Shown piece after piece: positions 32,641-45,642 of a DNA stretch of 64,000 nucleotides. Both the position numbers and the translations under genes were made by a program. The DNA is from Carposina sasakii (Eukaryota > Arthropoda > Insecta > Lepidoptera > Carposinidae): positions 12,524,001 through 12,588,000 of the forward strand of contig CP053155.1 in NCBI GenBank assembly GCA_014607495.2, in the 5' to 3' direction. The notes under the pieces were generated by a model. The model saw nothing but the letters and a program-made list of their open reading frames with translations. It ran no database searches and was not told where the DNA came from. Numbering within the stretch: position 1 is the stretch's first letter; every line of letters starts with the position of its first letter.

Positions 32641-34690
32641 TTGATACCCCATTTTTGGGAAACCAACAGTGTGTCAGGTACCTAAGTATAGGTATGTAGA
32701 AATATTGATATTGGACATAATTTCCCTAAACCTTCTAATTAAGTTCGTAATCCCCTAGTTTTAACAAACTGTTCAATTTATAAAATCGCCTCAACATATT
32801 TTTTTGCGGCTACAGTAAAACTCCATGAGCTGCAGAATAAAAGTAAGATACTCGTATTCTATTTTCTGGTAACATTGCGTAACGGGGTCTTAATTTAACC
32901 CTTTGTGCATAGACCTGACAGGCACACTCGTTCGATACCCATACGAAAGTTACTCATAAAGAAAGTTTATCTTTCGTAAATGTTAATTTTCTACTAATAT
33001 AAGTGTTTGTGTGTTTGTCGCATTCTAATTGTTGGGACGGATCTTAAAATAGTTTTTTTTTCAAACAGTTCGACAGTGGCAATTCTTTTTTACCCTTTAC
33101 CTCTATTATTTTTAATATGATATCTCATTGCTTTAGCATGATATGGCATTGCTTTTATAAGATATCCCATTGCTATTAGGTATAAGGAATAGAAATCGAT
33201 AGGTATAGAACCTAGGTAAGTTAGTTTAACACTTTTCACTAATCGAACATACAGGTGCAGCCACAGGCACAGCTAGTATAATGTAATCTCTTTTGTCTAC
33301 AAATTGAATTTTGAGTTACCGAGTCGTACCCACAGGTAACGGGCAAATTGCGTACATTGTTCGCTATCCCTATAATTACATTTGGTTGTTTTAATTCTGT
33401 TTTAATTAGAGGAAAATGTATTAATTTTGCCAAATTATTATTAAGAATATTTAATTCACATATTAATATTTTCTAAACGCTTTTGATATTTAAGAATTAA
33501 GTTAGAAAATCATCGTCTCGTGGTAAATGAAATAGGATATTGAAAATAAATAAACACTGTTTTACCTATAGTTTGATGAAAAATAAAACCAAAAAATGTG
33601 TTCAATCATAAAATGGCCCTCATCCTTCCTTTATTTAATTTTATAAAAGAGATGGTGATTCTTCAGAAAAGAAAGTGCACTTAACCCCTTAAAATACGAA
33701 GCCAGAATTTTCCCGTGCCCCTCATATATATTTCTGTCTGGCTATAAATGCCCAACTACATTTCTGCTCTGAAATTCCAGATTAAATGTCTTATTAGCAG
33801 AACAAATGATTGCCGGAAACTTGATATCCAAGGATCAATAGCTTTAAGTTTGTTCCAAACTCCTACAAAGATGGATCTAGATGATATTTGAGTAAAATGA
33901 ACATAGGGTTGAGGTAGACGAGCCACTTTTGGAAGCGGACCCTTGCCGTCGACAATCAAGGGTGCATGTAACATCATTTCGCATTAATATTCGTTTTCAC
34001 ATTTCCACCAATAGCACTCATCACGTTATATAACAAACGATTTGATCGAAAAATAATGTTACTGAATCTAACTAAACCCTCTGATCGGTATTCTAGAAAT
34101 TCCAGATTCGATTACATTTACTATGATTTATACACTATGCTAACTTTCCTGTGGGATAGATAGCGAGAGACAATAAACAAAAAAAGGAATCGTCAAAATC
34201 GGCTCATAAACGACGAACGAGCGAACAAACATAAAAAAAGCATAAACACAGTCGAATTGAGAAACATCCTCCTTTTTTGAAGCCGGTTAAAAAGTAGGTA
34301 GTACGTCTGCAACATCCCGCAACACTTTTAATCCAACATCAGCTGTTCTTGTTGTCATAAACGTGTATAGATTGTCTTCGTAAGCTTTCTGTATACTTTG
34401 TACGTGTTGGATTTATTACAAGTTTAATAAAGAGATGATTGATGGGACAACTACGAAAATCAGATAGATAGGTATACTTAGATAGGTATATTACAAGATT
34501 TCTTGATTTACTTTTAGTTTTTCTCTTGCAATAATGAGATTAGAGGTACCTATAGTTGGTGACCCTGCCTAGAATAGGTCTTAAATCGGAGTTTGAATCC
34601 TGGAAATACAAACATACATAATAAGAAAATGGTCCGACTCATGGATGTTTCTATAATATACGAATATAATAGCTAATAGTATAGCGATAA
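32640..34690. other. Intergenic, no gene supported
   Basis: A minus-strand open frame of 73 codons at 33756-33977 has no recognisable family and no start or splice context, so it is not called. A short block at 34255-34295 (GAATTGAGAAACATCC, GAAGCCGGTTAAAAAG) belongs to a repeat also at 44960 and 56120. Confidence 0.5.
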
Positions 34691-34694
34691 TTAA

Positions 34695-34808
34695 CCCGCC
34701 TGCCCAGCGTGGTGACTATTGGCAAATACCCTCCATGGCAGTCTTGTGGCGTGCCCTGGGGGAGGCCTACGTCCAGCAGTGGACTGCAATAGGCTGATGA
34801 TGATGATG
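34695..34808 (+). repeat. RTE-type LINE/SINE 3' end copy with GAT tail
   Basis: GCCCAGCGTGGTGACTATTG, GTGCCCTGGGGGAGGCC and GTGGACTGCAATAGGCTG, then (GAT)n. Confidence 0.8.
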
Positions 34809-35399
34809 AATTAGTTATAGAGCTATGGACCTCCAAGACACTAGACCTTAGGGATCTTACTGAGGAACATAGTTAATGTATGTGTGTAATTGTAAGCATT
34901 AACAACAAAGTAGATATGTTATGCTGAAAATAATGAAACGTTTCGGTTGTTGGTAGAAAGTTTCGAAAAGATTTGGTTACAAGCACTTATAATATAATTA
35001 GTTTTATAGCTCAAGATTACATCTTTCTCTAAATTACTCGTATATTAATCGATTTAGTACACAGGTAACAAATAAATGGACCGTCTTATGGTTCTATAGC
35101 TAGTAATCTAATGCAGTAGAAAAATAGTTTTCTTTGAACTACTTTCAGGTAGGATAATCCCTTTAAGGACATTTCTAATAGGGTAGCATGTACACTGTGG
35201 ATCAAAATACAGTGGTGCAACTTTCAAAAGGTAGGTATTTCAAACTGGAGATAACGATTCCACGCGACGTACCACTTGCTATTATGTTCTTGAAATGAGT
35301 AATCATCACGATAACGGAATATTTTAATTTATTTATTTAGTGTGTTTAAAAACTATTTAAAGAATAATATTGTGTTATTTATTTTATATTGTGTTTTTC

Positions 35400-35635
35400 T
35401 GGGAGTGAAAATAAAAACGTATAATGCTACAGCTGCTTCTCTTCCCTGTAGAAGTCAGTAGAGGGACAAGAGGGTCTTGGTGTTTTGTAAGCGATGGGCT
35501 GACCGCCTGTCACTACTAACCGAACTTGTACATCTCAGCTATACCCTCAAAATTGGTCAGAAGTGGCACCATGTGGTTCTATCGGCCCTTGGTACTCTGC
35601 CTACTTCATGCATGATTACATATATGTATGTATTA
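35400..35635 (+). repeat. Dispersed repeat family G, copy 1
   Basis: GTAGAGGGACAAGAGGGTC, CTGTCACTACTAACCGAACT, CCCTCAAAATTGGTCAGAAG, TGGTTCTATCGGCCCTTGG, then a TATG-type tail. Relatives lie at 45236-45395 and 52798-53075. The 96-codon frame at 35477 is inside it and is not a gene. Confidence 0.75.
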
Positions 35636-36334
35636 GCAACTATACGCACTTTATATTTAGCAAACATATACATAGCAAGTATAGCAGATTACGCAAAAAT
35701 TATTCGCCCTAACCTGTCCACACTAGAAGATATAGCAGAAACTTTTCTGCTGGGGTACACACCATAGTAAATACCAAAATGATATCTTCCGTCGTTGTTC
35801 TCCGATTCCTATTGTAAAAGTTTTCAAGATGAGAACGTAGTTGAGATACTGTTTGCATTCACTGTAGTAATGAAATAATAGCAAAGAAAAACTCGGAAAA
35901 TAGCTCGCTTGAAATGGAATTGCTTAAATCAGTTCAACATGTAAAGAGGGTAAAAGAACTAAAATATACAAAACCCACACGAGCGGGAAAAGAACTTTAA
36001 TAATATTATAACAAAGGAAATTGTTTGTTCACTAGACTCCATAATATTATTATATTAAATTTATCCTAACACAGCCAAGTAGTTGTTTGACCGTCGGCTC
36101 TTATTTGTAAGTACGAAAATGTTCATCGATTTATTTTAAAAATATAATAAAATACATATCAATGTATAGGTAAAGGTGGTGGTATTTAAAATAATCTGTG
36201 ACATTTTAATTAATTTTGCATAATGGTGATTATTATATTACTATTGTTAATTAGCTAAGTATAACACAAATTGTTTTAAAAATTATTTTTAAGAACACAA
36301 TTTTTTTTTTCGAAAATTGTACGTGAACTATTTC

Positions 36335-36600
36335 ATCATCATCAGCCTATTGCAGTCCACTGCTGAACATAGGCCGCTCCCAGAGCAAGCCACAAGACTG
36401 CCATGGGGGGTATTTGCCCATAGTCACCACGCTGGGCAGACGGGTTGGTGACTGCAGTTAGTATTTTGGACTATGTTGTCAACACGGGAGGCGCTGCTGC
36501 TCACCTCCCGGACACCTTTAATCGCCTGTAAAATTAGCCACGGGCAGATATGGGGTGGTACAAATTCTACTCTGCCGGCACCACGCAGCCAACTGTGACC
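36335..36600 (-). repeat. RTE-related SINE, longest copy
   Basis: Reading minus: head GCGTGGTGCCGGCAGAGTAG, middle CCAAAATACTAACTGCAGTC, GCCCAGCGTGGTGACTATGG and 3' end AGTGGACTGCAATAGGCTG with a (GAT)n tail. Non-coding. Confidence 0.8.
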
Positions 36601-36678
36601 TATTTATTTCACTTAAAATAGTGCAATTTTTTAGATATTTTAAAGTGTTGGTACTGTAGTAATATATTGTTATATTTG

Positions 36679-36766
36679 AAATTGTATTAGGCGTTACAAT
36701 TCGGAAGGGTCAGTGGAGGGTGTAGGGCCCGGTGGTGGGCGCACCCATAGTGAATATCGTTATATT
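36679..36766. repeat. Single-arm relative of the foldback at 31711-31985
   Basis: GTATTAGGCGTTACAATTCG, then GGGTCAGTGGAGGGT and CCGGTGGTGGGCGCACCCAT. Confidence 0.7.
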
Positions 36767-37224
36767 GATATGTAGTTTGACCCAATCACTAGTGAATGCT
36801 TTCTTATACTTAATGCGAACTATCTTGACCTTATAGGTCACTAGAGGGCGCCTCATCACAACAAACAGCGGCCAAAATAACTAAAAGGTCGCTGTTTTAG
36901 TACCAACATAAATATTTATTTAAGACTAAATAGACTTACTATTTAGATTATTTCAGACTACTCTGGAGCACCTACTCAAGACAAGTGCTTATACAGAATG
37001 TTCAACTCTCTGCAAACTATACCTATTTAGTATAACTAATATAGAAGTGATTATTTAATACCTGTTGATTGTAAAATTCGATCATAAATTTGCTCTAATA
37101 ATATAATAATAACTTTATTGTACCATGGTTTGAGCAAATAAATAATCATTTTCATTTCATAAAACAGAATGTAGTCATGAAAATTCTTTTAAGGCGGTTA
37201 TCATATTTTAAATCTTAATATATA

Positions 37225-37561
37225 TCTTAATTCTTAATATATAAAAAATCCGTGTCACTGTGTATGTTCCGAATAATTTCAAAAACGAGTCAACTGATAT
37301 TCATGAAAATTGGCATATATATGTAATTTGGTCCAACTTAGATGATAGGATAGTTATTATTTAAATTAATGGTCTTAAATAATTAATAAAAAACTGATCA
37401 TCAACGTTGGTTGTTGTTATTAATCGTACGTTCCATAAGTCTGCAACAGATGGCGCCTTTTGAATAAATGTTATAAAAATGTTATGTTAATTTTGTTAAA
37501 TTTGTCTTTCAAATCTGTCTTAAATCACTAAGCCACAGCAACGCGTGGCCGGGTCTGCTAG
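37225..37561 (+). mobile_element. Short non-autonomous Helitron-like element
   Basis: Fits Helitron ends: A|TC at 37224-37226 and CTAG|T at 37558-37562, with the hairpin GCCACAGCAACGCGTGGC just before the end. No inverted repeats and no target duplication. It includes AAAAAATCCGTGTCACTG. Non-coding. Confidence 0.6.
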
Positions 37562-37994
37562 TATAATATATTTTATTGCTCATTACAAAATAGTTAATAT
37601 ATTTTGAGTTCTGTGTGACTGAGTTCAAGAGCTATATAAAATTACTAGTTAAAATTAATAATAATAGAGCGATGAAAAGCAGCAGTACATTTAAATTTGT
37701 GACGATTTGACAACTAAATATACCTACTAAGCACACCATTTTAAAAATAATCTTAGGGTATCTACGATAAAATCCAGAACACCCTGTATTATAATCTAAT
37801 TGTTTGCACAATTCAATGTTTATTGAGGCGAACCAATCTCAATATAAAGAGCTCTCGAACACATAACAAGAATATAATTTGTCTAAACTGGGGTATCTTT
37901 TGAACAAGACAAAACCACTTAAAGTAATCTTTAGTTTTTCAGAATTTTCTATTAATCGTTTATTTCCATTTAAAATAATATAGACTATAATATC

Positions 37995-38150
37995 GGTCAC
38001 CAACCCGTCTGCCCATCGTTGTGACTATGGGCAAATACCCCCTATGGCACTCCGCTTGGAGTAAATGTGTTCTGTGGTCTTGTGGCGTGCCCTGTGGGAG
38101 GCCTACGTCCAGCAGTGGACTGCAATAGGCTGATGATGATGATGAAGAAG
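37995..38150 (+). repeat. RTE-type LINE/SINE 3' end copy with GAT tail
   Basis: CACCAACCCGTCTGCCCA, GGCGTGCCCTGTGGGAGGCC and GTGGACTGCAATAGGCTG, then (GAT)n. Confidence 0.8.
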
Positions 38151-38889
38151 ATAATATGAGATTTTATATCTAATTTTATAACAGATAAATTTTCTAGCAT
38201 CTTGATGGTTGTTGAATAAATTCCTTCACTTCAGATAAAATTACCACACATAGGCTGTTCCCATAAAAAGGTATCCAGAACTGCAGGATCACGAGGGAGA
38301 TCCATCAGCCACCGTTTATCATAGCGGCCACAGTTGTTTACATTTTTTAAGATTGATCGTAAAATAACTATATTAATACATACATACATATAATCACGCC
38401 TTTATCCCTTACGAGGTACGCATATTAATATTTTAGAGAAAATAAGCAAAACCATTAAAACATTAGGGAAACTTAAAAAAATTGGTTAATTTTGTATAAC
38501 TGACTTTATTCTGTACATACATACATTAATTTTGTATTTAACCATATTTATCACGAAAATAAATTCGAAGAGAGAAAAAGGACTGGAAAATTATAAAAAA
38601 GATATCTTTTATTTATATTTGGTTCCATGAAAGGTAAGACCTAGTGTGTTTGGAATAGGAAATACCTAGTGATCTCAAACATGTTACTAAGGTTGTTACC
38701 GTAACTGACACGAGCTACGTGATCTAACTTGTGTCGTATTTTCACGAAAGGCTAGCTAGTAGAGGACCTTAGAGGACATAGTCTTCCCAAGTACACATAA
38801 TATATACATATTTATACATATATACTTACTATTAAGTACCTACATTGAGTACCTAGCTACTTACTAAAAGCAGCACCAACTTTACTATA

Positions 38890-39178
38890 CAGGTGATTTT
38901 TGGCCGTCAACGTTCCCGAAAACTACGGAATCTCCTCATCATCACGATCATTTTTCTCCATGGAAGCATACCTGGGAAGTGTCTGGTATCCAAAATATTA
39001 GGGTCCAAAATTGAGTAATTAGACTGCGTTTTTCTGCATAAATGCATATTGACGCGTGTAGCAAGTTTTTTTCACGAGATATAATTAATATATGTCTATG
39101 AATTGCAAACAAAACAGCATTTTTTTTATGTATAGAGTACGTACCCTTCGTTAAGGGTGGCAACGAAAAAACATCCTG
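38890..39178 (+). mobile_element. MITE family C, copy 4 (internally deleted)
   Basis: CAGGTGATTTTTGGCCGTC...GGCAACGAAAAAACATCCTG, flanked by TA. It is 289 bp against 382 bp for copy 1. Confidence 0.8.
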
Positions 39179-39327
39179 TATTTAGAGCATTAGATAGATA
39201 TTAGGTAATTGTGTCTGTATTTAGGTCTTTATTTTAGTAAATTTTTTTATCATTCTATTATAATTTAACTTCTTCTACATACTGTAGGCTGTTTTTTTGC
39301 AGCTACCTACATACTCCGCTAAATATC

Positions 39328-39495
39328 CGATGCTGATGCGGGGCTTTACTAGAATACATCAGCTGCATCTCGTTTCGTGCATGTCGTAAGAGTCGACTAA
39401 GGAAATCGGGTATCCTCTCGCGAGAATAACGTGGCTGCGGGACCTGCTTCAGTTCTTGCTAGCCCATTTAGGGAACACAGCCGTGTGTATATGTA
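39328..39495 (+). repeat. Dispersed repeat family F, copy 2
   Basis: TGCTGATGCGGGGCTTTACT, CGTAAGAGTCGACTAAGGAA, AACACAGCCGTGTGTATATG tail. Confidence 0.7.
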
Positions 39496-41075
39496 TATAC
39501 AATTATACATACTATGTAAATGTATCTAACATTAGCATAACATAAAAAGGCACTCATAAAAGACCTGCCTTTGCTTCGTTTACAAATGAGTTTATAGTGG
39601 CCAAAACACGGTAAATTCCTTAAGTAACTACAACTACATAGTATGTACGCCTTTAGCAACTATCCACAGAGTGCTCCTATTACAGAAACCACAGATAATA
39701 TATAACTCAGTAGTATAATGGGAAAAGAGAGATGTTGTTGATTGGGATGTCGATTCTAGTGACTTATGTTTAATAATGTATTTATTAAAGAGTGGGACAG
39801 CGGTACCATACTGGAGTAGCTGTACTCTTTGGCTCACGCTGTGATTTGTCCATTTCGATTATCCATTATGGGTATACAGTATTCAAGGCGTGTATTAAAT
39901 ATATTACCTACAACTTATTTTGAAAAACAAGATTCATCTAACATGTGTTGAGCATATATATTTTTTTATGTCACTGATCACTTTTTATCTTCGTTTCTCA
40001 ACAACCTCTCCGCATGTAAAATATTACAAATTCTGAAATCATTCTAATAAAAATAGTGGCTGTATAAAAATAATTTCTGTTGTCTTTCCATCGCGATAAA
40101 CTAAATGAAAAAAAAAACCTACTGTAATTAAATTACTCTGCGGTACTCATAGATATTACGAGTACTTCACATAACCGGTTGATGTTATCACTCGTAATTT
40201 TCTTACGAGGACGCTACACGTTTTACAGCTCGGTAACCTACCCTAATGCCGGAGGGGTTAGATAACCTCGTTTTATGATAACTAACGCAGACAACAAAGT
40301 TTTAGCTAGGTTTAAAACCGTATTCCTGTTTTACAACATTCTTTTTAAAGAAGTTACCTAATTCTCACGATAGATAGAAATCGGTGTATAAAGTAGAACA
40401 TTACCTATATAACTATAGATAGCCTAATTAAATTAAAATAATGCCTGATTTATGGTTATGTTATTTTCTACCTAACTAGAATATAAGGTGGCTAATATAA
40501 TAAAATTAACCCGCATCATTTCATTTCTGAGTAAAGAAAAAGAAATGCTCTATTCTATGCTCTGTCTTGCCAAATGTCTTGTCATATCTTTCTTGATCTA
40601 TTACAACGTCAAAGAGTAAAACGGTTCCATCCTTTAACTACTTTGGTGAATACATCAGGCCATATTATAATCACTAAATTGTTAAGTTCCGGGTTCAATG
40701 ATTTAATTGCAAAATACAATAGGCACATTAATGTTTAATAGCGACTGTGTGAAATGTCTAACTTACCTATACAAACAGAACGCATCTTTCTCCGGTGACA
40801 AATGTATTGAAACCCAGGTAAAACATTAATAATTTCTACTAAAAATAACCCTCTTTCTTCCTAACATATACTCGTAAATACCAAAACATTTTACTCTCGT
40901 AACTCATACTTAAACGTACCTAAGCTTTCTTGAGGAAATAATCAAAAGAAATGCGCACCTGCGTCGCACGAGATTGTATTCAATGATTTTAGTAGCATTT
41001 GTTACGGTATGTCGACTCATTTTTAGACCTGTAATAAATTACACATATAAATATACGAGTGACAAACATAATCTT
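39496..41075. other. Intergenic, no gene seen
   Basis: No coding exon or clear repeat recognised. Confidence 0.45.
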
Positions 41076-41335
41076 GAAGTGTAGCAAACTGAAGTGGGCT
41101 GCTGGTCACATCTGTCGTAGAACCGATAGACGATGGAGTAAGCGGATTCTCGAATGGAGACCGCGCCTCGGCAAGCGGCAGTGTTAGCGTTGGACGCCCT
41201 TCGATCAGATGGACCGATGACTTGAAGAAGGCGGCTGGCAATAACTGGATAGCAAAAACGGAAGATCGAGCCTAGTGGCGTGCCCTGGGAGAGGCTTGCG
41301 TCCAGCATCATTGCAGTTCATACTGCAATAGGCTA
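41076..41335 (+). mobile_element. Diverged RTE LINE 3' fragment
   Basis: The plus strand reads KLKWAAGHICRRTDRRWSKR then ILEWRPRLGKR, homologous to the RTE C-terminus at 17000-17120, with stops and shifts after that. It ends with GGCGTGCCCTGGGAGAGGC and a degraded ACTGCAATAGGCTAAT. Minus-strand frames here are shadows. Confidence 0.8.
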
Positions 41336-41339
41336 ATAC

Positions 41340-43735
41340 TAGGTACATACGAGTATATACACACACACACCATTTTTCTGGAAAGGAGGACCTGCATTTG
41401 CTAAGTTTCTTACGCTTGGGTGATACTGTACTACACGTATATAATTCTGTGATGTGATGTGATGACGTTATGTAGGATTAACGAGAATCAAAAACATCTC
41501 ATATACAAGTGGGTCACACTTTTATAAAAGCACCATCTCCCAGAATATATACGTATTATATACGAGTACCTATATGCGCCCATCAGTAGATTGCATCATT
41601 AAAAGAGACGGTGCTATGTTTGATTTGGGAGCATTAAATTAGGATCCCCTAAGGAGAGGGGTGGCATTGAGGGCGACACTAAAAGACGATTTACTTCGCA
41701 TGACATCTCATGACTCTTATCTACGTATATACATAAGTATCTGTAACTTAAGATTGTCTATACATTGGAGATGTAACAGTAAAAAAATAGCTAACAGAAG
41801 TCAAATCGACTTTTTAAAAAATGTCTATATGTTTTTTCGAGCTTAACGCATCTGCTACTGGATGAAATTGACCGCTGTTTTCACTGAGGTCTAACTTAAA
41901 AACTAATATATAGGTATGTTCTATCTTTATACGACAGTTCTGCTGGCAGTGGTTTCGATGAAGTCGCGGGCGTCCACTAGTAGATACCTAGGTATTTGTT
42001 ATAACAAAACTGCCATTAATATTACTAAGCCAAGCTGTAAGATAACACTACAGATTTACAAAAGGTAAATTTAAAATAAATTAGGTATATAGTTTAGACT
42101 TACTCGTACATATTAAAACTATTACTTCCACTATAGATCACCCGCTGTTGATTTGGCATGTTTCTGACATTATATTGCGCTTATGACTCAATTTGGCGGC
42201 GTAGTAGATATACCAGAGTTCATGAACCCAAGTAACCAAGTAATGATACCACGTCCAAAAGGCTCGTCTACATCAGGACCGATTGTTCGACTACAAGAGC
42301 GCGGGATTGTGGTCCCCGCTGAGTTGCCGACACGAACAGCCCACAATGAACTCCTAAATTAGGCTACTTATAGTTTTCGATTAGGCCCTTTGTAAGGCTC
42401 GAGTTTGATTGAGATAGTTCATGTTGAATTTCTTGAAACTGTTCTGTATTGTTTTTTTTAATACGCCTTTCATGAGTTAAGCTATTTCTGATGCTAATAG
42501 CTTACATTACCTACCTAAGTATTTTTGAAAATTCAGAAATATTTTCCCATTGGATTCGTTACTGGAAGCTGGATTGTGGTATTTATGCCCGAAAACCGGT
42601 AGGCTCACCCCTTACCACGCAGGTAATTGATAAAAAGTGGGTGTGTAATTTGCAGATACGTTCGCAGAACTTTCATGAGTTATTAGATACGCTTTTAGAG
42701 AACGTAAATTGTACACAAAAATCAAATTCCAATGCTCCGCACGATGCAATAACCAGGAGAGTAGTGACATACAAACTCTTTGGATAGTGGCATCATCAGA
42801 AAGATGAGATATCATTAAATTTGTTCTCTTCTTTATACTTTCGAACCATATTATTTTTACTAAAAGTAAGTAAACTAAAATAATAGTATGTTGTTTTAAT
42901 ATGTTACCAAAGCATCAGTTTGTTTACTAAAATAGCCAAAAAAAAGTGAAATAGATCATACAGTACACAGTTCACGTAGAAACGAATTGTCCCCAGTCAG
43001 TGATTGCAACGCGGGCAGGTATCGTTGGAATCCATTGGAAATTGCATTCGGCGGGCCTACAGGCGAGCTGTGAAAAAAAAATGGATTTGCGAAAGCGTGA
43101 TACCTATTTTGATATGAGTTCTGTATACTGTACGCAAGATTATTCTTTGGTATTATACTACCCGTGGGTTATTTTATTACTTACTATATTTTAAATTTAA
43201 ATTATTTAATTTCATCTAAAAGGGACTACCTCAGGGGCATACTGACCCCGCTATCACAAGGGATCTACTACATTTTCGTTAAAATTAAATCATACTCAAA
43301 GTATATCATCATTATATCAATAAATGTCCATATATGTTAATTTATACATATATCATTATATGTAATATCATATGGAATAAAATCCTGGTTTAGTATACAA
43401 ACCGGCAATTTGGCCTTCAATTGTTACTTTTTTTTTATTGGTAGTTTTATAAAATTAAAATGATTTGATTTGATTATATCGAGCAATAGGTTACGATGCA
43501 GAGTTGGCCATTACAGCTCCTCAGTTAAATACCGGAACCCTAAAACCACTCGCATTTGGAATTGAACTCACGTGAACTGCCAATTAGGCGAATGACCCAA
43601 AAAAAAACATTTCACTCAGTACAAACCAGAGTAATTTTACATCGAGGTGAATTTAAATGTATTTACTCCTATACCTTTCTGGATGGTTATATAGAAACTC
43701 AGAAATTAAATCAGTTATTAGATTTGAAGTAGGTA
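41340..43735. other. Intergenic, no gene seen
   Basis: A Helitron-3'-end-like block (GATGAAGTCGCGGGCGTCC then ACTAG|T) lies at 41957-41981 with no visible 5' partner. The 98-codon frame at 42491 has no recognisable product. Confidence 0.4.
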
Positions 43736-43739
43736 TAGT

Positions 43740-43885
43740 CCTGTGCTGATGCGGGTCTTCACTAGAATACATCTGCTGCATCTCCTTCCGTGGATGTCGT
43801 AAGAGTCGACTAAGAGACTTGGGCATTCTCTCGAGCGATAAGCTAGCAACTTGTCACGGATCATTTACATCTCTGTAACCGGAAC
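43740..43885 (+). repeat. Dispersed repeat family F, copy 3
   Basis: GTGCTGATGCGGGTCTTCAC, TAGAATACATCTGCTGCATC, CGTAAGAGTCGACTAAGAG. Confidence 0.65.
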
Positions 43886-44439
43886 AAACATCCACATATT
43901 TTAAAATCTTTTTATTCGTATTCTACATTATATTTTTATTAGCAACCGCCAAACTTCCTTTAACTACAACAAAAATACTACCTACGTCATGTAACTTAGG
44001 TAACTTATTTAAACAGTCTACCTTGTTGCATGTTATAAACTAGTTTGTACAAACTCTCTCAAGTTTCCTCCAAACTGGTTCTAAAGAGAAAAGTTTTAGT
44101 TCACGAACTAAAAGAGCACCTACCTAGTTAAAAGTGCTTGTTTACTTAAACACATAAACATATATGTATATTTGAAATTGTTGCTAATCCACTCTATCTA
44201 GATCGCGGGTTATCAGCATCTGTCCTTATCGCATTATTGATGGGTTTTGGCGCAATGTGGTTTCTTTTCAAAACTTATTATAAGCTTTTATTTAGTTTCA
44301 TCTGTCCCGTCGTCTGTAACCAAATCTTGCAAATCGGATGACAATACAATATTATTATGATACAGAGCTGATCTGATGATGGAGCTGGAAGGTGGCCACA
44401 GGAACTCCGTAATTATTGTGTGTACTGTCTCCTCAACAC

Positions 44440-44875
44440 CGTTTGCCTTTACAAATAGATTTTTCGCCTATTTGGGACCCTTGTTATACAATAGAATAAA
44501 TAAAGTTAGTTACATTTATAACCTTAATTACTTTGACTGTAAGAATAAAGTGTACAAGTGTCTGCAGGAGTTATCTTATGACGAAACTGAGAACTTGCTT
44601 ACGGTAGATAAATAGTACTAATACTTGTATTTTAAATTTACTTTATGTAAAGATATAGTTATATAAGTAGATCGAAATGTAAAAAATCTTTTATTATTGT
44701 TATATATGTGTTTATTAATTTATTTTTCTTAAGATATGAGATTTTGCAAACCTAAAGCACAGGCCCAGCCTAGTTTAGGTAACCTGTATATCCTACCTAT
44801 TTAAATAGTAAGATTTTTTATGTACCTATGTATATAGGTACATTAAAAAGCAAATGTTTGATATTGAATAAAATT
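44440..44875 (+). mobile_element. Jockey/CR1-like LINE C-terminal stub
   Basis: A frame through the stop at 44613-44615 reads RFFAYLGPLLYNRINKVSYI, then NYFDCKNKVYKCLQELSYDE. This is the conserved C-terminal block of Jockey/CR1 LINEs, followed by an AT-rich 3' UTR. 5'-truncated and dead. Confidence 0.75.
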
Positions 44876-44954
44876 TTATTTATTAATTAAACGACGCAAC
44901 CCCATCGAGTTTGGGCTCTTTTGATTCGATCAGTTAATTTTATTAAAAAATAAT

Positions 44955-45200
44955 AAAAGCTTGTTAACCGACTTCAAAAAGAGAGGTTATCAATTCGTCT
45001 GTATGTTTTTTTTAATGTGTGTTACCTCAGAACTCCGTCATTTATGAACCGATTTCAATTTTTTTTATAGTTGGTCATGGTATGCTTCCAAGTTGGTCCC
45101 ATATTCACCACATCAGGATCTGATGATGGGATCTTGGAGAAACCAAAGGCAATCCTCAAATATTGTAGGCACATGTAATCTGTTTTTACACTTTTACTGA
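44955..45200 (+). repeat. Repeat with TTAACCGACTTCAAAAAG start
   Basis: CTTGTTAACCGACTTCAAAA, GAGGTTATCAATTCGTCTG and CTCAGAACTCCGTCATTTAT. Short minus-strand relatives at 34255 and 56120. Common in Lepidoptera; class unknown to me. Confidence 0.55.
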
Positions 45201-45235
45201 GCGTTTTGATCACCTACATATAAACCTGACATATA

Positions 45236-45395
45236 AGACCACCTGTCACTACTAATCGAACTTGTACATCTCAACTATACCCTCAAAATTGGTCAGAAGT
45301 GGCACCATGTGGTTCTATCGGCCCTTGGTGCTCTGCCTACCCCGTAAGGGATAAAAGCGTGATTATATGTATGTATGTATGTACATATAAAACAT
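45236..45395 (+). repeat. Dispersed repeat family G, copy 2
   Basis: ATATAAGACCACCTGTCAC, CCTCAAAATTGGTCAGAAGT, GTAAGGGATAAAAGCGTGAT, then a (TATG)n tail. Confidence 0.75.
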
Positions 45396-45579
45396 AACAT
45401 CTGATGATGGAATCTCTAAGGAATCTAGGGATATCCTCAAATACTATAGGTACGAGTAGTCGGTTTTTAGATTTTTATAGAGTATTTTAGTCAGCTACAC
45501 ATAATATGAAGGAAACGAGGGTCTGATGAAGGAGCCGCCGAAAAACAGATAGTGGAACTTATTAGTAACAAAATCCCCC

Positions 45580-45642
45580 TATGGTAGGGGGAGGCCTACG
45601 TCCAGTAGTGGACTGCAATAGGCTTATGAAGATGAAGATGTG
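45580..45642 (+). repeat. RTE-type LINE/SINE 3' end copy
   Basis: AGGGGGAGGCCTACGTCCAG, AGTGGACTGCAATAGGCT, GAAGAT tail. Confidence 0.7.

Noticed and set aside
33756..33977. 73-codon minus-strand frame
   Set aside because: Looks slightly coding-like but has no recognisable product or gene context.
35477..35767. 96-codon plus-strand frame
   Set aside because: Falls in dispersed repeat family G, which recurs at 45236 and 52798 without keeping the frame.
42491..42787. 98-codon plus-strand frame
   Set aside because: No recognisable family, no splice or repeat context, and an overlapping minus frame of similar quality.
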